Shown one piece after another: positions 1 through 7,960 of a stretch of DNA of 25,831 nucleotides. The stretch comes from an uncultured Alphaproteobacteria bacterium. GTDB lineage: Bacteria > Pseudomonadota > Alphaproteobacteria > CAAHEQ01 > UBA3637. The stretch lies in the NCBI GenBank assembly GCA_937888725.1, contig CALARE010000029.1, positions 1 to 25,831 on the forward strand, read 5' to 3'. The number at the start of each line of letters is the position of its first letter. Within the stretch, counting starts at the first letter, position 1. The notes under the pieces were generated by a model. It was given only the letters and a program-made list of their open reading frames with translations, had not been told where the DNA came from and did not search any database. Both the position numbers and the translations under genes were made by a program.

Positions 1-95
1 AAGCGTATCGTACCTTGCCTGTACTTGAGCTTGGCGATTTGCCCCTAGGTTGCCTTTATACCGTCAGCTCTTAACTCACAGGCGGTTGAGTCATT

Positions 96-857
96 CTAAT
101 AAAGCGTCTTTATATGCCCGCTTTCCAAAATAGAGGCGATCTCCTCCACCACCTCTTTATCGGGGACTTTGGTATTGCTTAATTGATAAGGGATACCCAG
201 CTCTTTCCACTTAAAAATACCGCTTTGGTGATAGGGGAGCAATTCAACCAATTCAACATTATCATAGGGTTTAACAAATTCTAAAAACCGTTCGGCATAA
301 CTTTCCGTTTCATTAATCCCAGGGACAATCACCCATCTAATCCACGTTTTAACACCCATTTGTTTTAACAAATCAAGAAAGTCAAAGCAATGCTTGTTTG
401 TCATCCCTGTGAGCTGTTTATGCCCCAACGGATCGATATGTTTCACATCTAAAAGCACCAAATCAACCAAAGAAACAAGCTCCCTTGTCACATCATCAAT
501 ATTGGTGGTACCAGCGGTGTCAATCGCGATATGCACGCCCGCATTTTTAAGTGCTTTAAAAATGGGAACAAGAGCCTTTTTTTGCACCAAGGGTTCTCCC
601 CCTGAAAAGGTCACGCCCCCCTTTGAAAATTGCATAAAAGTCTTATATTTCAAGACCTCGTCAACGATTTGTTGCCCTGTATAAACCTTGCCAGCATTTA
701 TCTGCCATGTGTCGGGATTATGACAATATTGACACCTGAGCGGGCACCCTTGTGTAAAAACGACAAACCGAATCCCTGGACCATCAACGGTGCCACCACT
801 TTCAAATGAATGAACACGCAGTGTGACATTTTTTAATTCTTCTTTTAATGTTTTCAT
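96..857 (-). CDS. pflA: Pyruvate formate-lyase activating enzyme (radical SAM)
   Basis: Radical SAM enzyme that uses a [4Fe-4S] cluster and S-adenosylmethionine to install the glycyl radical on pyruvate formate-lyase, allowing anaerobic cleavage of pyruvate to acetyl-CoA and formate in the cytoplasm. The cluster motif CPLRCQYC is visible (Cys38, 42, 45 from the chosen start), preceded by the family signature DGPGIR, with FSGGEP as the SAM-binding motif. Length, about 253 aa, is normal. The ORF begins with two consecutive ATGs; AGGAG lies only 2 nt before the first (860) but 5 nt before the second (857), so the second is preferred. pflB, its usual partner, is not in this window and may lie beyond position 1 or elsewhere. 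A good promoter lies upstream. The family call is firm; the exact glycyl-radical substrate is inferred from overall similarity to PflA. Confidence 0.93.
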   Translation of the reverse strand: MKTLKEELKNVTLRVHSFESGGTVDGPGIRFVVFTQGCPLRCQYCHNPDTWQINAGKVYTGQQIVDEVLKYKTFMQFSKGGVTFSGGEPLVQKKALVPIFKALKNAGVHIAIDTAGTTNIDDVTRELVSLVDLVLLDVKHIDPLGHKQLTGMTNKHCFDFLDLLKQMGVKTWIRWVIVPGINETESYAERFLEFVKPYDNVELVELLPYHQSGIFKWKELGIPYQLSNTKVPDKEVVEEIASILESGHIKTLY

Positions 858-877
858 CATAACTCCTATTTAAGAAA

Positions 878-906
878 ATGGTACACTTTTTGTATAAAGA
901 TGTCAA
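878..906 (-). promoter_or_regulatory. Promoter of pflA
   Basis: On the minus strand there is a perfect -35 TTGACA (901-906), a 17-nt spacer and a -10-like TACCAT (878-883), about 20 nt before the start codon. Sigma-70 type by sequence only. An FNR-type anaerobic site might be expected for pflA but I could not identify one. Confidence 0.55.
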
Positions 907-943
907 GTTTTTTTATTTATTTTCTGATAGATACAAAAAAAAC

Positions 944-977
944 TGGTTATTTTGTTGTTTTTATGATATAATAACCA
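944..977 (+). promoter_or_regulatory. Promoter of the ankyrin gene inside an inverted repeat
   Basis: A perfect -10 TATAAT (967-972) lies 17 nt after a weak -35 (TGGTTA, 944-949). The perfect inverted repeat TGGTTATT (944-951) / AATAACCA (970-977) brackets both promoter elements, so a dimeric repressor could bind here. The promoter is seen; the operator is inferred. Confidence 0.5.
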
Positions 978-1011
978 TAGTTTGTAATTAATAATATTAA
1001 AGGGGTAAAAA

Positions 1012-2655
1012 ATGAGTGATTCAACAATGTATCAAGATGCAACAGCACAAGAATTTTTTGATTGTATGACTATGGGTGAATTAAAGCGATTAAAAGAACT
1101 GATTGATGCTGGGTTTGACCTGAACTATGCGGATCTACAGCTTTATAGCCCATTGATGATGGCGGTTGCCTTGGGCAGGTTGGAAGTGGTTGATTTACTC
1201 TTAAAAAATGGAGCGGATATTAATTTGGTAGGGCCAAATTATGAAACGGCACTTGATATGGCAAATAAACTTTATCATACATGGTGTCGTCGTGGGGCAA
1301 CACAATCATTGATTACAGCCCGCAAAATCAAAGCATATTTAACACAATGTGGTGCAAAAACAGCACAAGAATTGGGCATTATGGACCAACGTTTGAAACG
1401 AAATTTTGATAAAAAGGATGAAATTCTTTTTAACGCATTAAAGACGATCTCTCATGCTGGGAATGTGGCAAAACTCTCTCAATTTATCGATACGGAACTA
1501 TCGGGATACCTTGATTCGGTAACCGCCTCAGTGATTATGGAGGAGGCCCTTCATACAGATAATCCCAAATTGGTTGAGGTGTTGCGTGAAAAGTATGCTG
1601 ATTTAACCTATCAAAATGAAGATGGAAACACTTATTTACATTTGGCGGCACAAAAGGGTTGCTCTCAGGTGGTGCAAGCTCTTTTAAAGGCTGAAGTGGA
1701 TGATTTGATTGAAAATCATGACCATCAAACCGCTTTTCAAGTGGCGTTAGAGGCTGAACAAAAAGAGGTGGTAAATTTAATGCTTTCACGGGGTGTCGGG
1801 GTAGATGAAAATCCAATGCGAATGCTTAAAAATGCCATCTTAAATGGTGAAACATCAATGGTGCATATGGTGCTTGAAGTATATGGTAAAAAGCTTGATT
1901 TAAAAGAGGCTTTGCTTTTTTCCTTGCAAGACAGACGGGACCGTGTCTATAGTGAAAATAATCAGGCTGATGTGGAAAAGGCCTATAAAAAACGGGCTGA
2001 GATTGCCTCTTATATCTTAAAAGAAGGGGTAGATGTAACAGGTCTTACCACTGAAGATGGCGAGCCTTTAATTGTTCAGGTGTTAAATGATTATGCACTC
2101 CATTCATTGTTGCCTGATTTGGTTAAATCGGGGGCAGATACCGCTGTTTTAACAAATGAATATGGGGATTCACCATTGGGCGTTGCCATTCAAAAACGGG
2201 CTTATAATTTAGCAGAAATGTTGGTGCTTAATGGGGCTGACGTGAATATGGCAAATAACAATGGGGTAACGCCATTGATGTATGCGTGTACAGGGGTGGA
2301 TAATGCAACGCTCCCAGCTTTGTTAATTGAATATGGGGCTGATATTGATACGAAGTTGCCAAATCATAAAAATGCCCTTTCCCTCGCGGCTGATGAGGGG
2401 AATTTTAACGTTGTTAAAACGTTGTTACCGCATTATAAAAATATTGCAGATGATGGGATTAATGGCTTAAATTATGTTGAGCGGATGTTGTTTCAAACAA
2501 GCAACACAGATCAAGATATTATGCGAGCTTATTTTAGCGGTGTGCATCTTTATCGTGAAATGGTTAAAAAACAGGCCCGTCAAGAAAAACGCAAAGAAAT
2601 GCTGGATAAGGGCATCTCTTTTATTAAAAAGATGTTTGGCAAAACAGAACGCTAA
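1012..2655 (+). CDS. Ankyrin-repeat protein
   Basis: A 547-aa protein with several ankyrin (ANK) repeats, a helix-turn-helix scaffold for protein-protein contacts. Clear repeats lie at about residues 43-72 (ending LLLKNGADIN), 203-235 (NTYLHLAAQKG), 237-265, 383-415 (LVLNGADVN), 416-448 (GVTPLMYAC, LLIEYGADID) and 450-477. The stretch at about 270-380 is diverged helical repeat. The C-terminus (about 515-547) is strongly basic and lysine-rich. There is no signal peptide or membrane segment, so it is cytoplasmic or exported by a dedicated secretion system. AGGGG lies before the ATG. It is transcribed alone and divergently from pflA. ANK proteins are common in host-associated alphaproteobacteria and can be effectors, but many bacterial ones act inside the cell, and nothing here decides between these. 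The partner is unknown. Confidence 0.88.
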   Translation: MSDSTMYQDATAQEFFDCMTMGELKRLKELIDAGFDLNYADLQLYSPLMMAVALGRLEVVDLLLKNGADINLVGPNYETALDMANKLYHTWCRRGATQSLITARKIKAYLTQCGAKTAQELGIMDQRLKRNFDKKDEILFNALKTISHAGNVAKLSQFIDTELSGYLDSVTASVIMEEALHTDNPKLVEVLREKYADLTYQNEDGNTYLHLAAQKGCSQVVQALLKAEVDDLIENHDHQTAFQVALEAEQKEVVNLMLSRGVGVDENPMRMLKNAILNGETSMVHMVLEVYGKKLDLKEALLFSLQDRRDRVYSENNQADVEKAYKKRAEIASYILKEGVDVTGLTTEDGEPLIVQVLNDYALHSLLPDLVKSGADTAVLTNEYGDSPLGVAIQKRAYNLAEMLVLNGADVNMANNNGVTPLMYACTGVDNATLPALLIEYGADIDTKLPNHKNALSLAADEGNFNVVKTLLPHYKNIADDGINGLNYVERMLFQTSNTDQDIMRAYFSGVHLYREMVKKQARQEKRKEMLDKGISFIKKMFGKTER

Positions 2656-2798
2656 ATCGTATAGCGGGCACCACTTGCAAGTGTGTTGAACGAAAGGCAA
2701 TGCGTCTTAGTATCCAACGCGTATGGGGCGGTGGTTTTACCTACAATGGGTGTTTTGATAGATACGCTACTTGATGTATTGGCTTGAAACCTTAAGAT

Positions 2799-3254
2799 TT
2801 AAGATATCTTTTGTGCATTTTCATAAAAAGCAAGGCGTAAATCCGTTGTTTTATCATGGTTCAACACCATATTTGGGCAAGATGTCCCCTCATTAAAGGG
2901 AGGATCGACACTAGGCAACGGCTCAGATAGATGAACGCATTTAACAGGCTTTTGTGGCATCGGAGAGAGCTTTTCTTCAAAAGTGCCAGGAACGCTCAAT
3001 AAAATGCCGTCATCCGACTGAACAGAGAGGATTTTTTTCCCCGCTTTTGTGTAAGATTCAAAAACATCTATCCCTTGATACGTCCGCTTTTCGTGATAAG
3101 AAAAATCAAATGATAATTGCCGTTGTACATTGATTTTTACACCATCTATTGACCTTTTTTTTAAAGCACGATGGTGTTGTAATGCCGTGCCATTTTTATC
3201 CCTGATAGGTGAGGTTGCCGTTTGTAATGTAACACCATCTTTTTCTGTTCTCAT
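2799..3254 (-). CDS. Uncharacterised 151-aa protein downstream of a glycosyltransferase
   Basis: Not recognised. Hydrophilic 151-aa protein with a basic N-terminal half and a proline-rich C-terminal half containing two cysteines (KCVHL and SCPNM). No signal peptide or membrane segment. Its ATG directly follows the TAG stop of the glycosyltransferase gene (zero gap) and no Shine-Dalgarno sequence is evident, so translation probably depends on coupling to the upstream gene. It is the last gene of a four-gene minus-strand operon starting at 5364. Support is contextual: ORF length, tight linkage, and no competing ORF on the other strand. It may be a fast-evolving accessory protein. Confidence 0.55.
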   Translation of the reverse strand: MRTEKDGVTLQTATSPIRDKNGTALQHHRALKKRSIDGVKINVQRQLSFDFSYHEKRTYQGIDVFESYTKAGKKILSVQSDDGILLSVPGTFEEKLSPMPQKPVKCVHLSEPLPSVDPPFNEGTSCPNMVLNHDKTTDLRLAFYENAQKIS

Positions 3255-4424
3255 CTAACGACCGCTATCAAAAAGTTTTTCAATAAATGTCAGTTCTTGT
3301 TTAAAAAGTAACCCAAGCGACCCATCATTTTGCTTGCGATAAATTTCAATATCTTGATCTGGATTTTCAATCACAAAAATACTGTCATCACCAAAATTAT
3401 TCTTCTTAACATCAATGATTTTGTATTTGGCTTTGTTACGGACTCGTTCATAAACATTTTTCTCATTCGTCGGAGTTAAATAATCAACAAAATCATCATG
3501 TTTGAGATAAAGTCCATTTTCAGGTGTGGCATAATTCATACAAGTTCTCGCATAAAAAAGAGTGATGGTATAACTATCTAATTTTTTTGTTTGATTGTTC
3601 ACTTCAACCATTGCTTTCATCCGTTCGCAATCTGTGGTGAGTTTTTCAGGTTCTTTAACCCCAAAATGACGCAATAATTTGTCAGATGTGAGGCGTGCAT
3701 TGGCTTTAATTTGATCATAATATTCTTTTGAGTTGGATTGATGACGACGGAGCCTAATTAATTGTTCATTAAGCATTCTTAACTTGCCACCTTTCATAAA
3801 AATTTGGGCCCAAAAGTCATAATCTTCCGAACTCATCATTTTTTCATTATAGCGAATATTATGTTTACGGACAAAATCCGTGCGGAAAAAGGAAATGTTT
3901 GTGAAATAATTTTTTAAATGAAAAATAAAATCAAAGCGGGCAGGGGGAACCCAGTTATTATAACCGTTGTTTTCTTTTCCCATCTCATAATAAAGAGCGT
4001 TCAACGCGACAACATCATCATGTTGTTCAAGATATGCGACATGTTTTTCAAAACGTGTGGCTTCAGAATAATCATCACTATCCATAATCGCCACATATTT
4101 CCCCTTGGCTGCGTCTGTGCCTCTATTCCTTGAATATGAGATGCCCATATTCTTTTCATTGGTTAAGATTTTAATACGCGGGTCGCTTTGTGCATACGTT
4201 TTTAAAAGCTCTTTTGTCCCGTCATTAGACCCATCATCAACAATTATAAATTCAAAGTTATCATACGTTTGGTTTAAAATCGAATCAATGGCTCGGGGCA
4301 ACAATCCAATCCGATTATATGTTGGCATCACAACCGAAACAAGCGGTGATGGTTTAAGAAAAAAATACACCATAGAGGCAAATAAAATAAGTGTTAGAAC
4401 CAATAACAGGATGTATTTTTTCAT
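3255..4424 (-). CDS. Membrane-anchored family 2 glycosyltransferase
   Basis: GT-A fold glycosyltransferase of family GT2, which transfers sugar from a nucleotide-sugar with inversion. Visible elements are the N-terminal strand VSVVMPTYNR (29-38), the nucleotide-binding FIIVDDGSNDGT (59-70), the metal-binding DSDD (115-118, the DxD motif) and the likely catalytic-base region SSEDYDFW (198-205). A single hydrophobic segment (about residues 4-23) precedes the catalytic domain, after a short MKK. After about 240 the protein departs from the GT2 core and holds an unrecognised C-terminal region to residue 389. The start directly follows the yqgE stop (TAAATG), so the genes are coupled. The substrate cannot be told. 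The positive-inside rule would put the catalytic domain in the periplasm, which is odd for a nucleotide-sugar enzyme. Confidence 0.87.
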   Translation of the reverse strand: MKKYILLLVLTLILFASMVYFFLKPSPLVSVVMPTYNRIGLLPRAIDSILNQTYDNFEFIIVDDGSNDGTKELLKTYAQSDPRIKILTNEKNMGISYSRNRGTDAAKGKYVAIMDSDDYSEATRFEKHVAYLEQHDDVVALNALYYEMGKENNGYNNWVPPARFDFIFHLKNYFTNISFFRTDFVRKHNIRYNEKMMSSEDYDFWAQIFMKGGKLRMLNEQLIRLRRHQSNSKEYYDQIKANARLTSDKLLRHFGVKEPEKLTTDCERMKAMVEVNNQTKKLDSYTITLFYARTCMNYATPENGLYLKHDDFVDYLTPTNEKNVYERVRNKAKYKIIDVKKNNFGDDSIFVIENPDQDIEIYRKQNDGSLGLLFKQELTFIEKLFDSGR

Positions 4425-5027
4425 TTACGCTTTCCCCGATACATTTGTTAAATAAAAATGGTTAATGCCAAGTGTTTCAATCGCTTTTTGCCAACGTTCA
4501 GAAAAAGGGGTGTCAAACAATAACTGCTTGTTCGCAGGCACAGTTAGCCAAATATTGCTCATAATTTCATCTTCTAACTGCCCTCTAACCCAAGAGGCAC
4601 ACCCCAAAGCGATAAGTTTGTTTTCAGGCCCTGTCCCTTGGGCAATATCTTCTAAAATATCCTGTGTTGATGTGAGGGCAACGTTGCTTTGGATAAAGTT
4701 TGTATCAGGACAAAAATAATCATCCGAATGTAAAATAAACCCATGCGTCATTTGCTCTGGTCCACCAAGCAAAATTTCAGGGACATCACCCCTGTCGACA
4801 AAATCAATTTTTAATTGAGCCAAAATATCATTAAATGACATTCTGGCTGCTGGCTTATTAATAATAATGCCGTGAGCCCCCGTTTCTTGCGTATGCTCGT
4901 AGATATAAATGACCGTTTTATCAAATCTTAAATCATCAATCCCTGGCATGGCAACCAAAAGTTGCCCTTTCAAGGATTGAAAAAAAAGAGAATTGGTATT
5001 ATTTGTCGGATTGTTCTTCGTCGTCAT
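4425..5027 (-). CDS. YqgE/AlgH family protein (UPF0301)
   Basis: A 200-aa member of the YqgE/AlgH family (UPF0301, DUF179), a widespread small cytoplasmic alpha/beta protein whose biochemical role is not settled; AlgH was first linked to alginate regulation in Pseudomonas. Family hallmarks are GQLLVAMPGIDDLRFDKTVIYI in the N-terminal part (residues 21-42, shown by its ends GQLL and TVIYI), GAHGIIINKP, LLGGPE, and the late ALGCASWVRGQLE. Length matches the family. Its start lies inside the upstream FYDLN gene (29-bp overlap), and the glycosyltransferase follows at once, so it is the second gene of a four-gene operon. About 18 residues before the conserved domain are asparagine/threonine-rich and probably disordered. 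Confidence 0.92.
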   Translation of the reverse strand: MTTKNNPTNNTNSLFFQSLKGQLLVAMPGIDDLRFDKTVIYIYEHTQETGAHGIIINKPAARMSFNDILAQLKIDFVDRGDVPEILLGGPEQMTHGFILHSDDYFCPDTNFIQSNVALTSTQDILEDIAQGTGPENKLIALGCASWVRGQLEDEIMSNIWLTVPANKQLLFDTPFSERWQKAIETLGINHFYLTNVSGKA

Positions 5028-5364
5028 ATTGATCCATAAGACCTGTTAAGGCAGGTGTATCAGCATCTTCTAAATCATCCGCATCATCCAAGATTTCCAT
5101 ATCATCAGGACCTAAATCTTCATCAGACAAAGGAATATCCTCTGTCATTTGTAACAATGCTTCTTCATCTAATGTGTCATCTTCAATCTTTGGAGCTGCC
5201 TTTTTCGCTAGTTTCAAAAGCTGTTTTGTTTTATTCTCAGCATATGAATCGAGTGTATATTCCTCTTTACATTTTGGGCAAGAGAAACTTTTTTTATTCA
5301 TATCATAGAAAAAAGTGCCACATTTTAAGCATTTTCTTTTTAATCCCCATTCAGGTTTTGCCAT
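4999..5364 (-). CDS. FYDLN-acid family zinc-ribbon protein (TIGR02300)
   Basis: Small protein of the alphaproteobacterial FYDLN-acid family (TIGR02300). The N-terminal zinc ribbon is visible as CLKCGTFFYDMNKK followed by CPKC, two CxxC pairs with the name-giving FYD(L/M)N motif. The C-terminal half is highly acidic (Asp/Glu runs). The chosen start gives MAKPEWG, the usual family N-terminus; GGAGG lies 6 nt before this ATG, whereas it directly abuts the earlier ATG at 5370. The function is unknown; a nucleic-acid or protein-binding role is only inferred from the zinc ribbon. In alphaproteobacteria this gene commonly neighbours aroA-cmk-rpsA; here it is divergent from cmk with no aroA between. 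It heads the operon with yqgE, GT2 and the 151-aa gene. Confidence 0.9.
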   Translation of the reverse strand: MAKPEWGLKRKCLKCGTFFYDMNKKSFSCPKCKEEYTLDSYAENKTKQLLKLAKKAAPKIEDDTLDEEALLQMTEDIPLSDEDLGPDDMEILDDADDLEDADTPALTGLMDQYDDEEQSDK

Positions 5365-5389
5365 TTTCATCCTCCATAATAAAAAATAC

Positions 5390-5419
5390 TTGTTATTTGT
5401 GCCTTTTACATGTTATGCT
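5390..5419 (+). promoter_or_regulatory. Likely promoter of cmk-rpsA in a divergent intergenic region
   Basis: TTGTTA (5390-5395), an 18-nt spacer and TATGCT (5414-5419) precede cmk. On the opposite strand a perfect TTGACA (plus-strand TGTCAA, 5425-5430) with a 16-nt spacer and TAAAAG could serve the FYDLN operon, so the two promoters overlap. Confidence 0.4.
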
Positions 5420-5463
5420 GAATTTGTCAATAAAAAAATTAAAAAAAAGGAAATTTTTATAAA

Positions 5464-6123
5464 ATGAACATTATTGCAATAGATGGTTCTTCATCCGCAG
5501 GGAAGGGGACTTTGGCTCTAAAACTTGCTGAAACACTGGATTATGCCTATCTTGACACAGGGGCATTGTACCGAGGGGTTGGTTTTGAGATGCTTGAACA
5601 AGGTTTAGACCCTGAAGATGAAAATGAAGCTGTTAAGGTGGCTCAAAGCCTTACAATTGATAGGATGTTGACACTTCAAGACGATTCGCGTATTCGAAAT
5701 GAGGTTTGTGGCAAGGCAGCCTCTTTGGTTTCAAGATTGCCACGGGTTCGAGAGGCACTTTTTGATTTTCAACGCCGATTCGCTTTAAATCCGATTAAAA
5801 AAGACAAAAGTTTGGCTAAAGGTGCCATTTTAGACGGGCGTGATATCGGTACGGTGATCTGTCCAGAGGCCCCTGTAAAGATATTTTTAACCGCAAATAA
5901 TGAAATTCGTGCAAAAAGACGATTTAAAGAGTTGCAATTAAAAGGATTATGTGTTATATTTGAGGACGTTTTATCAGATATCATCATGCGTGACAAGCGT
6001 GATAGTGAACGAGCAACCGCTCCACTAAAGCCTGCTGATGACGCATTGGTTATTGACACATCTGATATGACTGCTGACGATGTATACGCCCAAGTCGTTC
6101 AGTATATCAAGGGGCGGATTTAA
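5464..6123 (+). CDS. cmk: Cytidylate kinase
   Basis: Phosphorylates CMP and dCMP to the diphosphates using ATP, recycling RNA breakdown products and feeding DNA synthesis in the cytoplasm. The N-terminus MNIIAIDGSSSAGKGT holds the P-loop (residues 8-16), followed by LDTGALYRG, the CMP-binding region, and later LDGRDIGTVICPEAPVK and the lid RDKRDSERATAPL. Its 219-aa length fits the bacterial Cmk family. AAGGAAA lies about 11 nt before the ATG, a rather long spacing. It is followed by rpsA, a gene order conserved in many Proteobacteria. aroA, often directly upstream in alphaproteobacteria, is missing here. Confidence 0.95.
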   Translation: MNIIAIDGSSSAGKGTLALKLAETLDYAYLDTGALYRGVGFEMLEQGLDPEDENEAVKVAQSLTIDRMLTLQDDSRIRNEVCGKAASLVSRLPRVREALFDFQRRFALNPIKKDKSLAKGAILDGRDIGTVICPEAPVKIFLTANNEIRAKRRFKELQLKGLCVIFEDVLSDIIMRDKRDSERATAPLKPADDALVIDTSDMTADDVYAQVVQYIKGRI

Positions 6124-6132
6124 CAAAAGTCC

Positions 6133-6150
6133 CCAAAGCAAGAGCTTTGG
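6133..6150 (+). promoter_or_regulatory. Hairpin in the rpsA leader
   Basis: Perfect 7-bp stem CCAAAGC / GCTTTGG closing an AAGA tetraloop, in the 57-nt gap between cmk and rpsA, followed by TGGCCA and an AAGGA ribosome binding site. It lacks a U-run, so it is not a normal intrinsic terminator. In E. coli, S1 represses its own mRNA through leader hairpins; a similar role here is inferred. Confidence 0.5.
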
Positions 6151-6180
6151 TGGCCAACTATATTTTTAAGGATTTATTTA

Positions 6181-7896
6181 ATGAGTACAATTGAAAACCA
6201 AATGCCAGCTGAAGATTTCGGTGCATTGTTAGACGAGTTTATGGGTAAGGGTTCTTTGCAAGGCAAAGTAATCTCTGGCAAAATCGTTGGTTTTGATGAT
6301 GACTACGTCACTGTTGACGTTGGTTTAAAATCAGAAGGTCGTATTCCTGTTTCAGAATTTGGTGTTCAAACACTTAATTTGAATGACAGTGTTGATGTCT
6401 TTGTTGATCGTTATGAAGACAAAGATGGTAATGTTGTTTTATCACGTGAAAAAGCTCGTCGTGAAGAAGTTTGGGGTGATTTAGAAAAATCATTAACAAA
6501 TGGTGAACACGTTATCGGGACAATTTTTGGTCGTGTTAAAGGTGGGTTCACAGTTGATTTAAATGGTGCAACAGCATTCTTGCCTGGGTCACAAATTGAC
6601 GTTCGCCCAATCAGAGATATCACACCATTAATGGGTGTTGCTCAACCATTTGCTCTTTTAAAAATGGACAGAGTTCGTGGGAACATTGTTGTTTCACGTC
6701 GTGCTGTTTTAGAAGAAACAAGAGCTGAACAACGTTCTGAAATTATTAAAAACCTTTCTGAAGGACAAGTTGTTGAAGGGACAGTTAAAAACATCACAGA
6801 TTACGGTGCATTCGTTGATTTGGGTGGTGTTGATGGGTTGTTACATGTAACAGATATTTCATGGAAACGCATTACAAACCCAGCTGAAGTTTTAACAGTT
6901 GGTCAACCAGTTAAAGTTCAAATCATTAAATTTAACACAGACACAGGTCGTATTTCTCTTGGGATGAAACAATTAGAAAGCGATCCATGGGTCGGTGTGA
7001 ATGAAAAATTCCCTGTTGGTGCTTCATTTAAAGGTAAAATCAGCAATATCACAGATTACGGTGCATTTGTTGAATTAGCAAACGGTGTTGAAGGGTTAAT
7101 CCATGTTTCAGAAATGAGCTGGACGAAGAAGAATGTTCACCCAAGCAAAATCGTTGCTTTAAGCCAAGAAGTTGAAGGGATTGTTTTGGATGTTGATGAA
7201 TCAAAACGTCGTATTTCACTCGGTATGAAACAAATTCAAGAAAATCCATGGAAATCTTTTGCTGATACACACGCTATTGGTGATGTGATTGAAGGCGAAA
7301 TCAAAAATATGATTGAATTTGGTATCTTTATCGCTTTGAATGATGAAATTGATGGTATGATTCATACATCAGACCTTTCATGGGAAAAATCAAGTGAAGA
7401 AGCAATCAAAGATTACAAAAAAGGCATGGTTGTCAAAGCTAAAGTTTTGGACATCGATGTTGAAAAAGAACGTATTTCTTTGGGTATCAAACAATTGACA
7501 GAAGACCCATTTGCTGATGCTTCTGATAAGATTAAAAAAGGTGAAATCGTCACAGGTATCGTTTCTGCAATTGAAGAAGGCGGGATTGAAGTTGAAGTCA
7601 ATGGCGTTAAAGGGTTCATCAAACGCACAGACCTTGCTAAAGACCGTTCAGAACAAAAAACAGAACGTTTTGCTATTGGCGAAAAAGTTGATGCAAAAGT
7701 CACCTCATTTGATGCTAAAACACGCAAATTGACATTGTCAATTAAAGCTCGTGAAGTCGCTGAAGAAAAAGCTGCTATGGAAGAATTTGGTTCAACCAAT
7801 GCTGGTGCTTCTTTGGGTGATATTTTAGGTGATGCATTAGCAAAAGCTAAAAAAACAACAAAGAAAAAAGCTGCTAAAGAAGAAACTGCAGAATAA
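6181..7896 (+). CDS. rpsA: 30S ribosomal protein S1
   Basis: RNA-binding ribosomal protein that recruits mRNA to the 30S subunit, essential for translation of weakly Shine-Dalgarno-led or structured mRNAs. Six S1 (OB-fold) domains can be placed at about residues 27-92, 108-175, 195-265, 281-350, 367-437 and 452-523. The repeated signatures GTVKNITDYGAFVDL, GKISNITDYGAFVEL and the strand-ending RISLGMKQ are clear. The C-terminal tail is alanine/lysine-rich and probably disordered. At 571 aa it is close to the six-domain proteobacterial form. Codon use is more biased than in neighbouring genes (GTT, GAA and ACA preferred), as expected for high expression. AAGGA lies upstream. The gene ends in a strong intrinsic terminator; ihfB, a common downstream neighbour in Proteobacteria, is not present. 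Confidence 0.97.
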   Translation: MSTIENQMPAEDFGALLDEFMGKGSLQGKVISGKIVGFDDDYVTVDVGLKSEGRIPVSEFGVQTLNLNDSVDVFVDRYEDKDGNVVLSREKARREEVWGDLEKSLTNGEHVIGTIFGRVKGGFTVDLNGATAFLPGSQIDVRPIRDITPLMGVAQPFALLKMDRVRGNIVVSRRAVLEETRAEQRSEIIKNLSEGQVVEGTVKNITDYGAFVDLGGVDGLLHVTDISWKRITNPAEVLTVGQPVKVQIIKFNTDTGRISLGMKQLESDPWVGVNEKFPVGASFKGKISNITDYGAFVELANGVEGLIHVSEMSWTKKNVHPSKIVALSQEVEGIVLDVDESKRRISLGMKQIQENPWKSFADTHAIGDVIEGEIKNMIEFGIFIALNDEIDGMIHTSDLSWEKSSEEAIKDYKKGMVVKAKVLDIDVEKERISLGIKQLTEDPFADASDKIKKGEIVTGIVSAIEEGGIEVEVNGVKGFIKRTDLAKDRSEQKTERFAIGEKVDAKVTSFDAKTRKLTLSIKAREVAEEKAAMEEFGSTNAGASLGDILGDALAKAKKTTKKKAAKEETAE

Positions 7897-7927
7897 TCTA
7901 AAGTTGCTTTGAAAGCTGTTTTAAAAG

Positions 7928-7960
7928 GAGTGTACATAAATGCGTGTACACTCTTTTTTT
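7928..7960 (+). terminator. Intrinsic terminator of rpsA
   Basis: Perfect 8-bp stem GAGTGTAC (7928-7935) / GTACACTC (7946-7953), 10-nt loop, then seven T residues (7954-7960). The stem can extend outward through a G-U pair and A-T pairs with the AAAA before it. It lies 32 nt after the rpsA stop codon. Confidence 0.88.

Noticed and set aside
1..95. Frame open from position 3 to a TAA at 72-74, possibly the end of a plus-strand gene, followed by a weak ACTCA / TGAGT hairpin.
   Set aside because: Only 23 codons, no recognisable motif, and the hairpin has no U-run. It could be a gene tail but cannot be supported from this window.
2656..2798. Perfect 12-bp palindrome CACTTGCAAGTG (2672-2683) after the ankyrin gene considered as a terminator.
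   Set aside because: No loop or U-run follows; it may be chance or a protein-binding site.
7413..7937. 174-codon open frame antisense to the 3' end of rpsA.
   Set aside because: It is a shadow of the strongly biased rpsA codons; the product is low-complexity Ser/Ala-rich and its start lies in the rpsA terminator.
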